DNA from: Lachnospiraceae bacterium UBA3802
GTDB taxonomy: Bacteria; Bacillota; Clostridia; Lachnospirales; Lachnospiraceae
Assembly (NCBI GenBank): GCA_002369155.1
Contig: DFEM01000150.1
Location: 1 to 5,905, forward strand
DNA length: 5,905 bases
Reading direction: 5' to 3'
A program made the position numbers and the translations under genes. The notes beneath the pieces are model-generated. The model saw nothing but the letters and a program-made list of their open reading frames with translations, had not been told where the DNA came from and did not search any database. Positions 1 to 5,905 of the stretch are shown piece by piece; the stretch's first letter is position 1, and each line of letters opens with the position of its first letter.

Positions 1-41
1 ATATCCTTCATGCCCGTAACGGGCTTTTTTGTTAAACTCAT
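1..41 (-). CDS. hisS: Histidyl-tRNA synthetase, N-terminal 13 codons (partial, runs off the left edge)
   Basis: The ATG at 41-39 opens a frame reading MSLTKKPVTGMKD and then a split codon beginning AT (Ile or Met). It has its own ribosome binding site (AGAGG at 54-50, 8 bases upstream) and starts 17 bp after the stop of the MBL hydrolase gene, as expected for the next gene of an operon. Bacterial class II histidyl-tRNA synthetases begin with a short segment of the type P-x-G-x-x-D-I/x-L-P ahead of motif 1; the sequence PVTGMKD fits it, and from memory it matches the wording found in Lachnospiraceae HisRS. HisRS charges tRNA-His with histidine in the cytoplasm. hisS is a frequent downstream neighbour of rel and the MBL gene in Clostridia. 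Only 13 residues are visible, so the name rests on this short motif plus context. Another gene is possible; a real coding start is fairly secure. Confidence 0.68.
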   Translation of the reverse strand, partial: MSLTKKPVTGMKD

Positions 42-49
42 ATGTATGT

Positions 50-54
50 CCTCT
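50..54 (-). promoter_or_regulatory. Ribosome binding site of the hisS start
   Basis: On the minus strand AGAGG (54-50), inside AAAGAGGA, lies 8 bases before the ATG at 41. It sits wholly in the 17-bp spacer after the MBL stop codon. It is the main evidence that the ATG at 41 is a true start and that the adjacent GC-rich inverted repeat is coding. Confidence 0.7.
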
Positions 55-58
55 TTAA

Positions 59-703
59 TTATATTTCAGTCATCTGTGAATAGGGGTTATACTGTCTTTC
101 GTGTTCAATGGTGGTGAAATCGTTATGACCCGGATATACCTTGGTCTCGGGAGGAAGTTTTAAGAGTCTCTCCACGGAACGCACCTCATCGCTCATTGAA
201 CCGTTCGGAAAATCCGTTCTTCCTATATTCTCAAAAAACAATGTATCGCCGCTGAAGAGCAGATGATCGTCTTCAAAATAAAAGCATGTACTTCCCGGTG
301 TATGTCCCGGTGTAATAAATACTTTGCATTTCATGTCTCCGATTGAAATCTCATCGCCTTCAAGCAGTTCATGATCAAGTTTGATACTTATTCCTTTATG
401 TACATATTCCGTCGAAAGATTTTTTTCGGGATCAAGAAAAGCTTCCGCATCAATGGCACTTCCGTAAATGGGTGCATCGCTTAACTTCTTAACTCCCTCT
501 ACTCCGACGATATGATCAAAATGCGCATGTGTCAAAAAGATGGCTTTAATCGTAAGTCCTTTTTCTCTTAACTTTGTAACAAGCATCTCGCCGTCTCTTG
601 CAGGGTCAATAAGAATACAATCGTACTCGCCTTCCCTGTGCAAAAAATAAGTATTGTTTCCAAGCATGCCAAGTGTAAGGCAGCCGACTTTAATTTCTGA
701 CAT
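59..703 (-). CDS. MBL-fold metallo-hydrolase, glyoxalase II-like
   Basis: A 214-residue cytoplasmic protein with no signal peptide or membrane segment. It is a single-domain metallo-beta-lactamase-fold hydrolase. The metal-binding signature THAHFDH spans residues 58-64 (His59, His61, Asp63, His64). The other ligands are His134 in TPGHTPGS, the bridging Asp153 in SGDTLF, and His193 in YPGHND, so a complete binuclear site is present. GRTDFPNG (161-168) is typical of the small glyoxalase II-like (YcbL-type) group, which lacks the C-terminal helical domain of classical glyoxalase II. The length is normal for that group. The substrate cannot be read from sequence: a thioester or other hydrolase activity is likely, but true hydroxyacylglutathione hydrolase activity is doubtful because most Clostridia do not make glutathione. 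The start at 703 is supported by AAGGA overlapping the rel stop codon. It lies between rel and hisS, an arrangement common in Clostridia whose functional reason is unclear. Confidence 0.93.
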   Translation of the reverse strand: MSEIKVGCLTLGMLGNNTYFLHREGEYDCILIDPARDGEMLVTKLREKGLTIKAIFLTHAHFDHIVGVEGVKKLSDAPIYGSAIDAEAFLDPEKNLSTEYVHKGISIKLDHELLEGDEISIGDMKCKVFITPGHTPGSTCFYFEDDHLLFSGDTLFFENIGRTDFPNGSMSDEVRSVERLLKLPPETKVYPGHNDFTTIEHERQYNPYSQMTEI

Positions 704-713
704 TTATTGATAA

Positions 714-718
714 TCCTT
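714..718 (-). promoter_or_regulatory. Ribosome binding site of the MBL hydrolase gene, overlapping the rel stop codon
   Basis: AAGGA (718-714 on the minus strand) shares its two A bases with the TAA stop of rel (719-717) and lies 10 bases before the ATG at 703. This arrangement favours re-initiation by ribosomes finishing rel, i.e. translational coupling. It also fixes the MBL start, since no promoter fits in the 13-bp gap. Confidence 0.75.
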
Positions 719-3017
719 ATTTTGTTCTTTCTACTTCAATAACTCCGTCAATTCCCGAAAGTTTCGCACAGAGTCTGTCGAGTTCTTCCTTGCTTCTTAT
801 TCTGAATGAAAGGCGCATGGTGGCTACACCCTTCTTTGAGACATTTGTGTGAAGCATGTTAATCATCGTATCAGCTTCGGTAAATATCTTTGTTACATCA
901 TAAAGAAGTCCTGTTCTCTCGTTTGCAAATATCGTAATCTCGGCAAGATAATTGTCGAGTATACCGTCAAGCGCTTCTTCCTGCCAGTCGGCAACAATGA
1001 TTCGCTGTCTGTCTTCTTCGGAAAGCACTTCGGGGCTCATATTGATACAGTCCACTCTGTGGATGGTAACGCCCCTGCCTCTTGTGATAAAGCCTATGAT
1101 GTTATCGCCGGGTATGGGATTGCAGCATTTGCCGAATCGCACTTCCACATCATTGGTACCGTTAACGATAATACCGTTTCTCTGGCCGGGCTTGTTGGAC
1201 TTGGCAGCGTTGTTTCTTATCGATTCAATGACTTCCTCGTTTGTATAAACCTTCGGATGATCCTTTTCGTACATTGCAATTATTCTGTTGATTGCCTGGC
1301 CTTCTTTTATGCCGCCGTGACCGATGGCCGCAAGAAGAGCATCCCAATCCTTAAAGGAATAATTGTCAAGAAGCTTTCTCTTGTATTCTTCGGTAAGAAC
1401 CTCGGAAAGGTCGATGTTGTTTTGCTTGCAGTAATCCTGAACCTTTTCGCGTCCTTTAATAATATTCTCGTCTTTTTGCTGTCTCTTGAACCACTGATTG
1501 ATCTTGTTCTTCGCCTGAGTTGAGCGGACTTTTTTAAGCCAGTCACGACTTGGTCCGTTGGAATTGTTGTTCGTGATAATCTCAACGATATCGCCGTTTT
1601 TGAGCGTATAATCATTGCCGACATGAACATTGTTGACCATGGCTCCGACCATCTTGTTGCCGACATCGGTATGGATTGCATATGCAAAATCAATCGGTGT
1701 CGAGCCGCTCGGAAGTTCAATGGTACGTCCTTTGGGCGATGAACAGTAAATATTCTCGGAGAAAATATCAAGGTCATCATGAATCAAAGATAAGAATTTC
1801 TCGTTATCTTCCTCTTCAAGACATTCCGTAAGGCTTCTAAGCCAGTCGCTCTTTTCAACCTCTTTTGCAGATACTTTCTTGCCGTCGGATTCTTCCTTGT
1901 ATTTCCAGTGGGAAGCGATACCGTATTCAGCTTCCTTATGCATCTCTCTGGTTCTTATCTGAATCTCGAAAGGTGCCTTTGCATCCGTGGTATCAAATAC
2001 TGTGGTATGTATGGATTTATATCCGTTCTCCTTGGGGTTTGCCACATAATCCTTAAAACGATTGTTCATCGGCTTAAAGTTCTTGTGTACATAACCGAGT
2101 ACCGTATATAAATCTTCTTCATCTTCAACGATAATTCTTACCGCGAAGAGATCGTAAATCTGATCGAGCGTCTTGCCCTGATTCTTCATCTTTCTGTAAA
2201 TACTGAAAAGATGCTTTACTCTTCCGTCGACTCTCGCATGAATATCCGCATCGTCCATGATTCTTTTAACTTTCATAACGATGTTTGCGATATAATCCTC
2301 ACGCTCTTCTTTGGTGAAGACCATCTGATTGACGAGATTGTCGTAAGCTTCGGGTTCAAGATATTTAAAAGACAAATCCTCGAGTTCGACTTTGATTTTA
2401 CCGATACCGAGTCTTTGTGCGAACGGAGCATAAATCTCCATTGTCTCTTTGGCCTTCTCGTACTGTTTGTGCGGAGGCATATGTTCAAGAGTTCTCATGT
2501 TATGAAGCCTGTCCGCGAGTTTAATGATGATAACACGGATATCCTGTGCCATAACAAGGAACATATTTCTTAAATTGACAGCCTGTTCTTCTTCCTTTGA
2601 AGAATAATTAAAGTCCTTGGTGACCTTGGTAACACCGGCTACAAGTTTGGCTACCTCGGCTCCGAATTTGGCTTCAATGTCCTCAGTTGTAAGGACTGTG
2701 TCTTCCACAACATCATGAAGCAATCCCGCGATAATGGTTTCCTTATCCATCTGAAGATCGGCAAGGATGATAGCCACATAAAGAGGGTGAATGATATACG
2801 GCTCACCGTTCTTTCTTCTCTGGTCCTCATGTGCGGAATAAGCAAGCTCGTAAGCTGCCTTTATCGATGAAAAATCTTCCGAAGGGTGATAATCTCGGAT
2901 TCTCTTTATGAGATCCTGATAAAGTACGGCAGGCTCTATATTGGCGCCGATATCTTCTATGCGACCGTAGTCGATAATAAAATCGTTTTGAACCAAATCT
3001 TCTTTGTTGACTGCCAT
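717..3017 (-). CDS. rel: Bifunctional (p)ppGpp synthetase/hydrolase (RelA/SpoT family, long Rel)
   Basis: This 766-residue long RSH enzyme makes pppGpp/ppGpp from ATP plus GTP/GDP and hydrolyses it, controlling the stringent response from the ribosome. Domains in order: an HD hydrolase (about 50-200) with Arg68, His77, His101-Asp102, Glu105-Asp106, Asp169 and Asn173, matching the Mn site known from the Streptococcus equisimilis enzyme; a synthetase (about 240-370) with Asp289, the Tyr333 G-loop GYKSIHTTV, and Glu351 in EIQIRT; a TGS domain (about 427-482) with His449, which in family members contacts the tRNA CCA end; a helical region; a zinc-finger/RIS domain (about 615-660) with Cys631-Cys632, His653 and Cys657; and a C-terminal ACT domain (about 690-766). 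The motif RFKD (320-323) is the RXKD form of bifunctional enzymes, not the EXDD of synthetase-only RelA, so both activities are expected. The start at 3017 has a near-perfect AAAGGAGG, 7 bases upstream. The gene is often annotated relA; it is first in the rel-MBL-hisS unit. Confidence 0.97.
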   Translation of the reverse strand: MAVNKEDLVQNDFIIDYGRIEDIGANIEPAVLYQDLIKRIRDYHPSEDFSSIKAAYELAYSAHEDQRRKNGEPYIIHPLYVAIILADLQMDKETIIAGLLHDVVEDTVLTTEDIEAKFGAEVAKLVAGVTKVTKDFNYSSKEEEQAVNLRNMFLVMAQDIRVIIIKLADRLHNMRTLEHMPPHKQYEKAKETMEIYAPFAQRLGIGKIKVELEDLSFKYLEPEAYDNLVNQMVFTKEEREDYIANIVMKVKRIMDDADIHARVDGRVKHLFSIYRKMKNQGKTLDQIYDLFAVRIIVEDEEDLYTVLGYVHKNFKPMNNRFKDYVANPKENGYKSIHTTVFDTTDAKAPFEIQIRTREMHKEAEYGIASHWKYKEESDGKKVSAKEVEKSDWLRSLTECLEEEDNEKFLSLIHDDLDIFSENIYCSSPKGRTIELPSGSTPIDFAYAIHTDVGNKMVGAMVNNVHVGNDYTLKNGDIVEIITNNNSNGPSRDWLKKVRSTQAKNKINQWFKRQQKDENIIKGREKVQDYCKQNNIDLSEVLTEEYKRKLLDNYSFKDWDALLAAIGHGGIKEGQAINRIIAMYEKDHPKVYTNEEVIESIRNNAAKSNKPGQRNGIIVNGTNDVEVRFGKCCNPIPGDNIIGFITRGRGVTIHRVDCINMSPEVLSEEDRQRIIVADWQEEALDGILDNYLAEITIFANERTGLLYDVTKIFTEADTMINMLHTNVSKKGVATMRLSFRIRSKEELDRLCAKLSGIDGVIEVERTK

Positions 3018-3024
3018 ATTTCTC

Positions 3025-3032
3025 CCTCCTTT
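3025..3032 (-). promoter_or_regulatory. Strong Shine-Dalgarno sequence of rel
   Basis: AAAGGAGG (3032-3025 on the minus strand) is an almost perfect match to the 16S rRNA 3' end and lies 7 bases before the rel ATG. It settles the start: the next in-frame Met is residue 90, inside the HD domain. It is the strongest ribosome binding site in the window. Confidence 0.88.
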
Positions 3033-3083
3033 CCGATTATGAAAAGCCTTTTTTAGTGCGTTTTTTGTCTTTGAAAAATTTAC

Positions 3084-3110
3084 ATAATATTATAAAACAA
3101 TTTTCGTCAA
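3084..3110 (-). promoter_or_regulatory. Possible sigma-A-type promoter for the rel-MBL-hisS unit
   Basis: In the AT-rich fbp-rel gap the minus strand reads TTGACG (3110-3105, 5 of 6 to the -35 consensus) and, 15 bases on, TATTAT (3089-3084, 5 of 6 to the -10 consensus). A perfect TATAAT (3094-3089) overlaps the latter, but only 10 bases separate it from TTGACG; a poorer TTGTGG (3120-3115) lies 20 bases upstream of it. No pair has the ideal 17-bp spacing, so the exact elements are uncertain. A start site here would give rel a leader of about 60 bases. A promoter somewhere in this gap is likely because the gap is long compared with the spacers downstream. Confidence 0.42.
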
Positions 3111-3133
3111 AATGCCACAAGAAAATCCGGTTT

Positions 3134-5071
3134 CTATTTACCGTCCCTGTAAGCTGAGAGAAGTTCTTCAAGATCCGATACTTCTTCCATGAGTCTCTTA
3201 CCGTTGTCGGTATCTCGTACATACATTCTCTCATCAAAGTCCATAACCTTTAAAGTATCCGAAAGAATGTCCGTCTCACCTGCTATGGCTTTGGCCTTGG
3301 ATTCGAATTTCTCGTGCTGTACGAGCCACATTCCGTGCGAATCGATTGCAAGAGTATATCCCGACATACCTGTTTTCTCATGATAAGCCTTTGAAAAACC
3401 GCCGTCTATCATAAGGACTTTTCCGCCTGCTTTAATCGGTGTCTGACCGTTCTTAATCTCTACGGGCACGTGACCGTTAATAATGTGCGAATATTTTCCG
3501 GTAGCACCGAATTCTTTTAAGATGGCATCCGCAACTTCGGCGCTTTCCTCAATATATGAATAGTACGGATCCTTTATCTCTTTGTGAGTGGATTTGTCTT
3601 CAACAAAGAGTCTTTCGAATGTAGTCATTTTGTTTCTGCCGTAAAGGGGCGATTTGGGGCCGCACCATAAGTACCAGAGGATATCTCCGCCCTTCACCCT
3701 GTCAGCCGAGCCAATCGGCGAATAATATGCTTTTCTTGCATATTCTTCAAGAAGTTCGTAGAGGCTCTTTCCGTATGTGTCTTTATTGCAGATCTTCGAA
3801 TGTGCGAAACTTCCGTCTTCATTTAAAAGTACGCAGCCGTGATATAAAAGATTGCCGTTGTAGACTCTGTACATGGCGCCTTTCTTATAAAGGAACTTAA
3901 TATGTCTTTTTAGTCTCTCCGAATGCATGAAAGCTTTAACGAGAAGCTTGACAATCATCTCTTCTTCATCGCTTAATCTGTAAGGGTCGTTTTTATCGAT
4001 GGTCGGGAAATCGCATTCAAGAAGCGGATATTTTTGGCCGTTTATTTCAACTTCCTGTTTGTCAAAATCTATCTTATGCAAAAGGAGCTGATCATCCATC
4101 TCAAAATCGGGATTTCTTTTTATGACTTCGCCTTCAAGCTTAAACTGTATTACGGTGATGGCTTTATACATCTCGCTCTCAATCTCGGAAGCATTGACGA
4201 ATTCACCGCTGCTTGTTTCTTTTAATTTAAATCTCGAATTGTCGGTATTTTTGTAAGTCTCCATTGCAAAGGTTGCAAGCGGCAGAAGGTTAATGCCGTA
4301 TGCATCCTCTATAATGTTTAAATTGCCGTATCTTGCAGACATTCTGATTACGTTTGCAATACATGCAGGATGCCCTGCAGCAGCGCCCATCCATACCACA
4401 TCATGGTTGCCCCATACAAGGTCTACCGAATGATAGTTGCAAAGTGTATCCATGATTTTATGAGGACCCGGTCCTCTGTCATAAATATCACCGACAATAT
4501 GAAGATGATCCACGACCATTCTCTGAATAAGATTGGAAATTGCAATGATGATACTGTCTGCCTCTCCCACTCTTACTATCGTATCGATGATGCTTTTGTA
4601 ATATTTTTCCTTATCGCTTATTTCCTGTTTTTCTGTAATAAGTTCTTCGATTACATATCTGAATTCTTCGGGAATAGCTTTTCTTACTTTCGATCTCGTA
4701 TATTTACTCGATACGCATTTGAGTACATCCACAAGATCCATTATGGTCTCTTTATACCATTCGTTTGTATTGATTCCTTCGGCCTTGATAAGTTCAAGCT
4801 TCTCCTTGGGATAATATATTAAAGTCGCAAGTCTCTTCTTGTACTCACTGCTCTTGTCTCCAAGTACTGCTTCGATTTTTCTCTTAACCGTACCCGAACC
4901 GTTCTTAAGCACGTGCTCAAACTGCTCATATTCACCGTGGACATCGGTCAAGAAATGTTCTGTTCCTTTCGGAAGCGAAAGAATCGCCTCAAGGTTAATA
5001 ATTTCCGTAGCCGCCTGTTCGGGCGTGGGATACTGTTTTGCAAGAATTTTTAAATATTTTGTATTATCCAT
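3134..5071 (-). CDS. fbp: Fructose-1,6-bisphosphatase, class III
   Basis: A 645-residue cytoplasmic enzyme that hydrolyses fructose 1,6-bisphosphate to fructose 6-phosphate and phosphate, the committed step of gluconeogenesis. It belongs to the class III family of Firmicutes and Bacteroidetes, which is built on a calcineurin-like metallophosphatase fold and is unrelated to the classical class I and II enzymes. Metal-site motifs are in the expected order: TDVHGEYE (42-49, Asp43 and His45), GDIYDRG (194-200, Asp195 and Asp198), GNHD (221-224), His411 in LLYHG, and NGHVPV (532-537, His534). The long spacer between the first two motifs is a helical insertion characteristic of this class. Length is normal (the Bacillus subtilis enzyme is about 670). 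The start at 5071 has GGAGAAG 4 bases upstream (7 bases from the GGAG core), and the gene ends with TAG at 3134. The B. subtilis homologue needs Mn and responds to phosphoenolpyruvate and AMP; the same may hold here but is not visible. Nothing is broken or unusual. Confidence 0.96.
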   Translation of the reverse strand: MDNTKYLKILAKQYPTPEQAATEIINLEAILSLPKGTEHFLTDVHGEYEQFEHVLKNGSGTVKRKIEAVLGDKSSEYKKRLATLIYYPKEKLELIKAEGINTNEWYKETIMDLVDVLKCVSSKYTRSKVRKAIPEEFRYVIEELITEKQEISDKEKYYKSIIDTIVRVGEADSIIIAISNLIQRMVVDHLHIVGDIYDRGPGPHKIMDTLCNYHSVDLVWGNHDVVWMGAAAGHPACIANVIRMSARYGNLNIIEDAYGINLLPLATFAMETYKNTDNSRFKLKETSSGEFVNASEIESEMYKAITVIQFKLEGEVIKRNPDFEMDDQLLLHKIDFDKQEVEINGQKYPLLECDFPTIDKNDPYRLSDEEEMIVKLLVKAFMHSERLKRHIKFLYKKGAMYRVYNGNLLYHGCVLLNEDGSFAHSKICNKDTYGKSLYELLEEYARKAYYSPIGSADRVKGGDILWYLWCGPKSPLYGRNKMTTFERLFVEDKSTHKEIKDPYYSYIEESAEVADAILKEFGATGKYSHIINGHVPVEIKNGQTPIKAGGKVLMIDGGFSKAYHEKTGMSGYTLAIDSHGMWLVQHEKFESKAKAIAGETDILSDTLKVMDFDERMYVRDTDNGKRLMEEVSDLEELLSAYRDGK

Positions 5072-5075
5072 TTAT

Positions 5076-5082
5076 CTTCTCC
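5076..5082 (-). promoter_or_regulatory. Ribosome binding site of fbp
   Basis: GGAGAAG (5082-5076 on the minus strand) lies just upstream of the ATG at 5071, with 7 bases between its GGAG core and the start codon. It supports this Met as the start. The N-terminus MDNTKYLKIL leads directly into the conserved helical start of class III FBPases. Confidence 0.75.
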
Positions 5083-5118
5083 GTTTTCGGTAAAACTCTT
5101 AATATCATTAATCCATCT

Positions 5119-5158
5119 AATTATAAATCACCCGGATGCCTTAATGGGCAACCGGGTG
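5119..5158 (-). terminator. Probable transcription terminator of tyrS
   Basis: Starting 10 bases after the tyrS stop codon, a hairpin forms from CACCCGG (5129-5135) and CCGGGTG (5152-5158), 7 pairs. After one A-A mismatch come 4 more pairs (5137-5140 with 5147-5150) and a 6-base loop. On the minus strand it is followed by ATTTATAATT, which is AU-rich but not a clean U-run. Position and GC-rich stem favour a rho-independent terminator; the weak tract suggests incomplete termination, so some read-through into fbp is possible. Confidence 0.6.
5120..5125 (-). promoter_or_regulatory. Possible -10 box of an fbp promoter
   Basis: A perfect TATAAT (5125-5120 on the minus strand) begins 3 bases after the end of the tyrS hairpin. 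It would put the start site near 5113 and give fbp a leader of about 40 bases. The matching -35 region would fall inside the hairpin: the hexamer at 17-bp spacing is CCCATT (poor), and a better TTGCCC (5151-5146) is 20 bp away. There is no TGn extended -10. In such AT-rich DNA the box could be chance. Confidence 0.35.
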
Positions 5159-5168
5159 CTGTCAACTT

Positions 5169-5905
5169 TTATAAAACTATCTTGCAGAAGCTCTTTTTGC
5201 CTTTCTTGACAATGAAGTCGCCTGCGGCAATTTCTTCTTTGGTGTATGCTTTCTTGATGTCTGTAATCTTCTCATCGTTTACGCTGCATCCGCCCTGCTC
5301 GATGGTTCTTCTTCCTTCCGAACGTGTGGGCGCAAGCTTTGCTGCAACAAGGATTCCGATTAAGTCAATCTGACCGTCTTTAAAGTTTTCGTCAGTCAAT
5401 GTACAACTGGGCATGTTCTCAAGGTTTCCGCCGCCTGCAAATAAAGCCTTGGAGGCTTCTTTGGCCTTGTTGGCCTCTTCCTCACCGTGTACCATCTTGG
5501 TGAGTTCGTAAGCGAGGATTTCCTTTGCTTCGTTAAGCTGTGCGCCTTCCCATGAATCCATTTTGTCGATTTCCTCAAGAGGAAGGAATGTGAGCATTCT
5601 GATGCACTTAAGAACATCCGAATCCGCTACGTTTCTCCAGTACTGGAAGAATTCATAAGGAGATGTCTTCTCGGGATCAAGCCATACAGCGCCCTTTTCT
5701 GTCTTACCCATCTTCTTTCCTTCTGAGTTAAGAAGAAGCTGAATGGTCATTGCGTATGCATCTTTGCCGAGTTTTTTTCTGATGAGTTCGGTACCGCCAA
5801 GCATGTTGGACCACTGGTCGTCACCGCCGAACTGCATGTTGCATCCGTATTTCTGGAAGAGCATATAGAAATCGTAGCTCTGCATGATCATGTAGTTAAA
5901 CTCAA
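5169..5905 (-). CDS. tyrS: Tyrosyl-tRNA synthetase, C-terminal part (5' end outside the window)
   Basis: The frame is open to the right edge: upstream of the Met at 5891 it still reads EFNY, which is conserved TyrRS sequence, so that Met is internal and roughly 245 C-terminal codons are present. The enzyme is a cytoplasmic class I synthetase that charges tRNA-Tyr. The tyrosine-binding set Y-x3-Q-x2-D in YMIMQSYD, followed 19 residues later by the Gln of GGDDQW, has the exact spacing of Tyr169, Gln173, Asp176 and Gln195 in the Geobacillus stearothermophilus enzyme. The second class I signature appears as KMGKT (about 5698-5712), the usual KMSKS variant of bacterial TyrRS. An S4 RNA-binding domain forms the last 65 or so residues (LAPTRSEGRRTIEQGG and VNDEKI), which bind tRNA-Tyr. 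The gene ends with TAA at 5169. The HIGH motif and any upstream T-box leader are outside the window. The sequence looks intact and ordinary. Confidence 0.96.
   Translation of the reverse strand, partial: EFNYMIMQSYDFYMLFQKYGCNMQFGGDDQWSNMLGGTELIRKKLGKDAYAMTIQLLLNSEGKKMGKTEKGAVWLDPEKTSPYEFFQYWRNVADSDVLKCIRMLTFLPLEEIDKMDSWEGAQLNEAKEILAYELTKMVHGEEEANKAKEASKALFAGGGNLENMPSCTLTDENFKDGQIDLIGILVAAKLAPTRSEGRRTIEQGGCSVNDEKITDIKKAYTKEEIAAGDFIVKKGKKSFCKIVL

Noticed and set aside
12..30. Plus-strand rho-independent terminator (GCCCG-TAA-CGGGC then six T)
   Set aside because: The stem has only 5 pairs, and the bases are explained as codons of the minus-strand frame starting at 41, which has a ribosome binding site and operon-like spacing. 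It would only matter if a plus-strand gene ended left of the window.
849..1523. Long plus-strand open frame (224 codons) opposite rel, with similar ones at 952-1248 and 2211-2573
   Set aside because: They lie wholly antisense to conserved rel domains and their translations show no recognisable domain. They are shadows of a gene whose identity is certain.
3094..3113. Hairpin ATTTT-GACG-AAAAT followed by TGTTTTAT as a terminator of fbp
   Set aside because: The stem is five A-T pairs only, too weak to expect termination, and it coincides with the candidate -35 element of rel.
3037..3237. Minus-strand 66-codon frame overlapping the 3' end of fbp and the gap
   Set aside because: It is out of frame with the conserved fbp C-terminus and has no convincing domain; the gap is better explained as a promoter and leader.
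4370..4822. Plus-strand open frame of 150 codons opposite fbp
   Set aside because: It is antisense to the conserved GDIYDRG/GNHD region of fbp. Its Phe/Ile-rich translation is what reverse-complemented Lys/Glu/Asp codons give.
5038..5373. Plus-strand open frame spanning the fbp-tyrS gap
   Set aside because: It overlaps the fbp start and the tyrS S4 domain on the other strand and has no recognisable motif.
5889..5891. ATG at 5891 as the start of the synthetase gene
   Set aside because: The frame stays open to the window edge and encodes conserved TyrRS sequence (EFNY) before this Met; the domain with the HIGH motif must lie further right.
1..5905. Mobile elements, CRISPR arrays, tRNA/rRNA genes, frameshifted genes or a novel system
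   Set aside because: Coding sequence fills nearly all of the window with intact housekeeping genes, and the two gaps of about 100 bp hold only terminator and promoter-like signals. No tandem or dispersed repeats were seen.

Overview
The window is a run of housekeeping genes, all on the minus strand, so transcription runs from right to left. In that direction it holds the 3' two thirds or so of tyrS (tyrosyl-tRNA synthetase), a complete class III fructose-1,6-bisphosphatase gene (fbp), a complete bifunctional (p)ppGpp synthetase/hydrolase gene (rel), a complete small metallo-beta-lactamase-fold hydrolase gene, and the first 13 codons of what is very probably hisS (histidyl-tRNA synthetase), cut by the left edge.

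The organism looks like a Clostridia-type Firmicute, most likely of the Lachnospiraceae. The reasons are the class III FBPase (typical of Firmicutes and Bacteroidetes), strong AGGAGG-type ribosome binding sites, the conserved clostridial neighbourhood of rel, MBL hydrolase and hisS, and the wording of the HisRS N-terminus (MSLTKKPVTGMKD). This is inferred from gene content and motifs; no database search was possible.

Layout: tyrS ends at 5169. A 97-bp gap (5072-5168) follows, with a GC-rich hairpin that probably terminates tyrS and a TATAAT box that may start fbp. fbp runs 5071 to 3134. A 116-bp, very AT-rich gap (3018-3133) probably holds the rel promoter and a leader ending in a very strong ribosome binding site. 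rel (3017-717), the MBL gene (703-59) and hisS (from 41) are separated by only 13 and 17 bp, and the MBL ribosome binding site overlaps the rel stop codon. These three genes almost certainly form one transcript. Both gaps and the two short spacers are accounted for, and no other stretch lacks a gene.

Functionally, rel senses uncharged tRNA on stalled ribosomes and sets the (p)ppGpp level; hisS and tyrS supply charged tRNAs; fbp is the committed step of gluconeogenesis. Metabolic state, amino-acid charging and the stringent response therefore sit side by side. All complete proteins have intact catalytic motifs and normal lengths. I saw no mobile element, CRISPR array, RNA gene or frameshift, and no sign of an undescribed system. 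The points worth a second look are small: the hisS start that mimics a terminator, a terminator without a clean U-tract, the compact rel-MBL-hisS arrangement, and the fbp and rel promoter regions.
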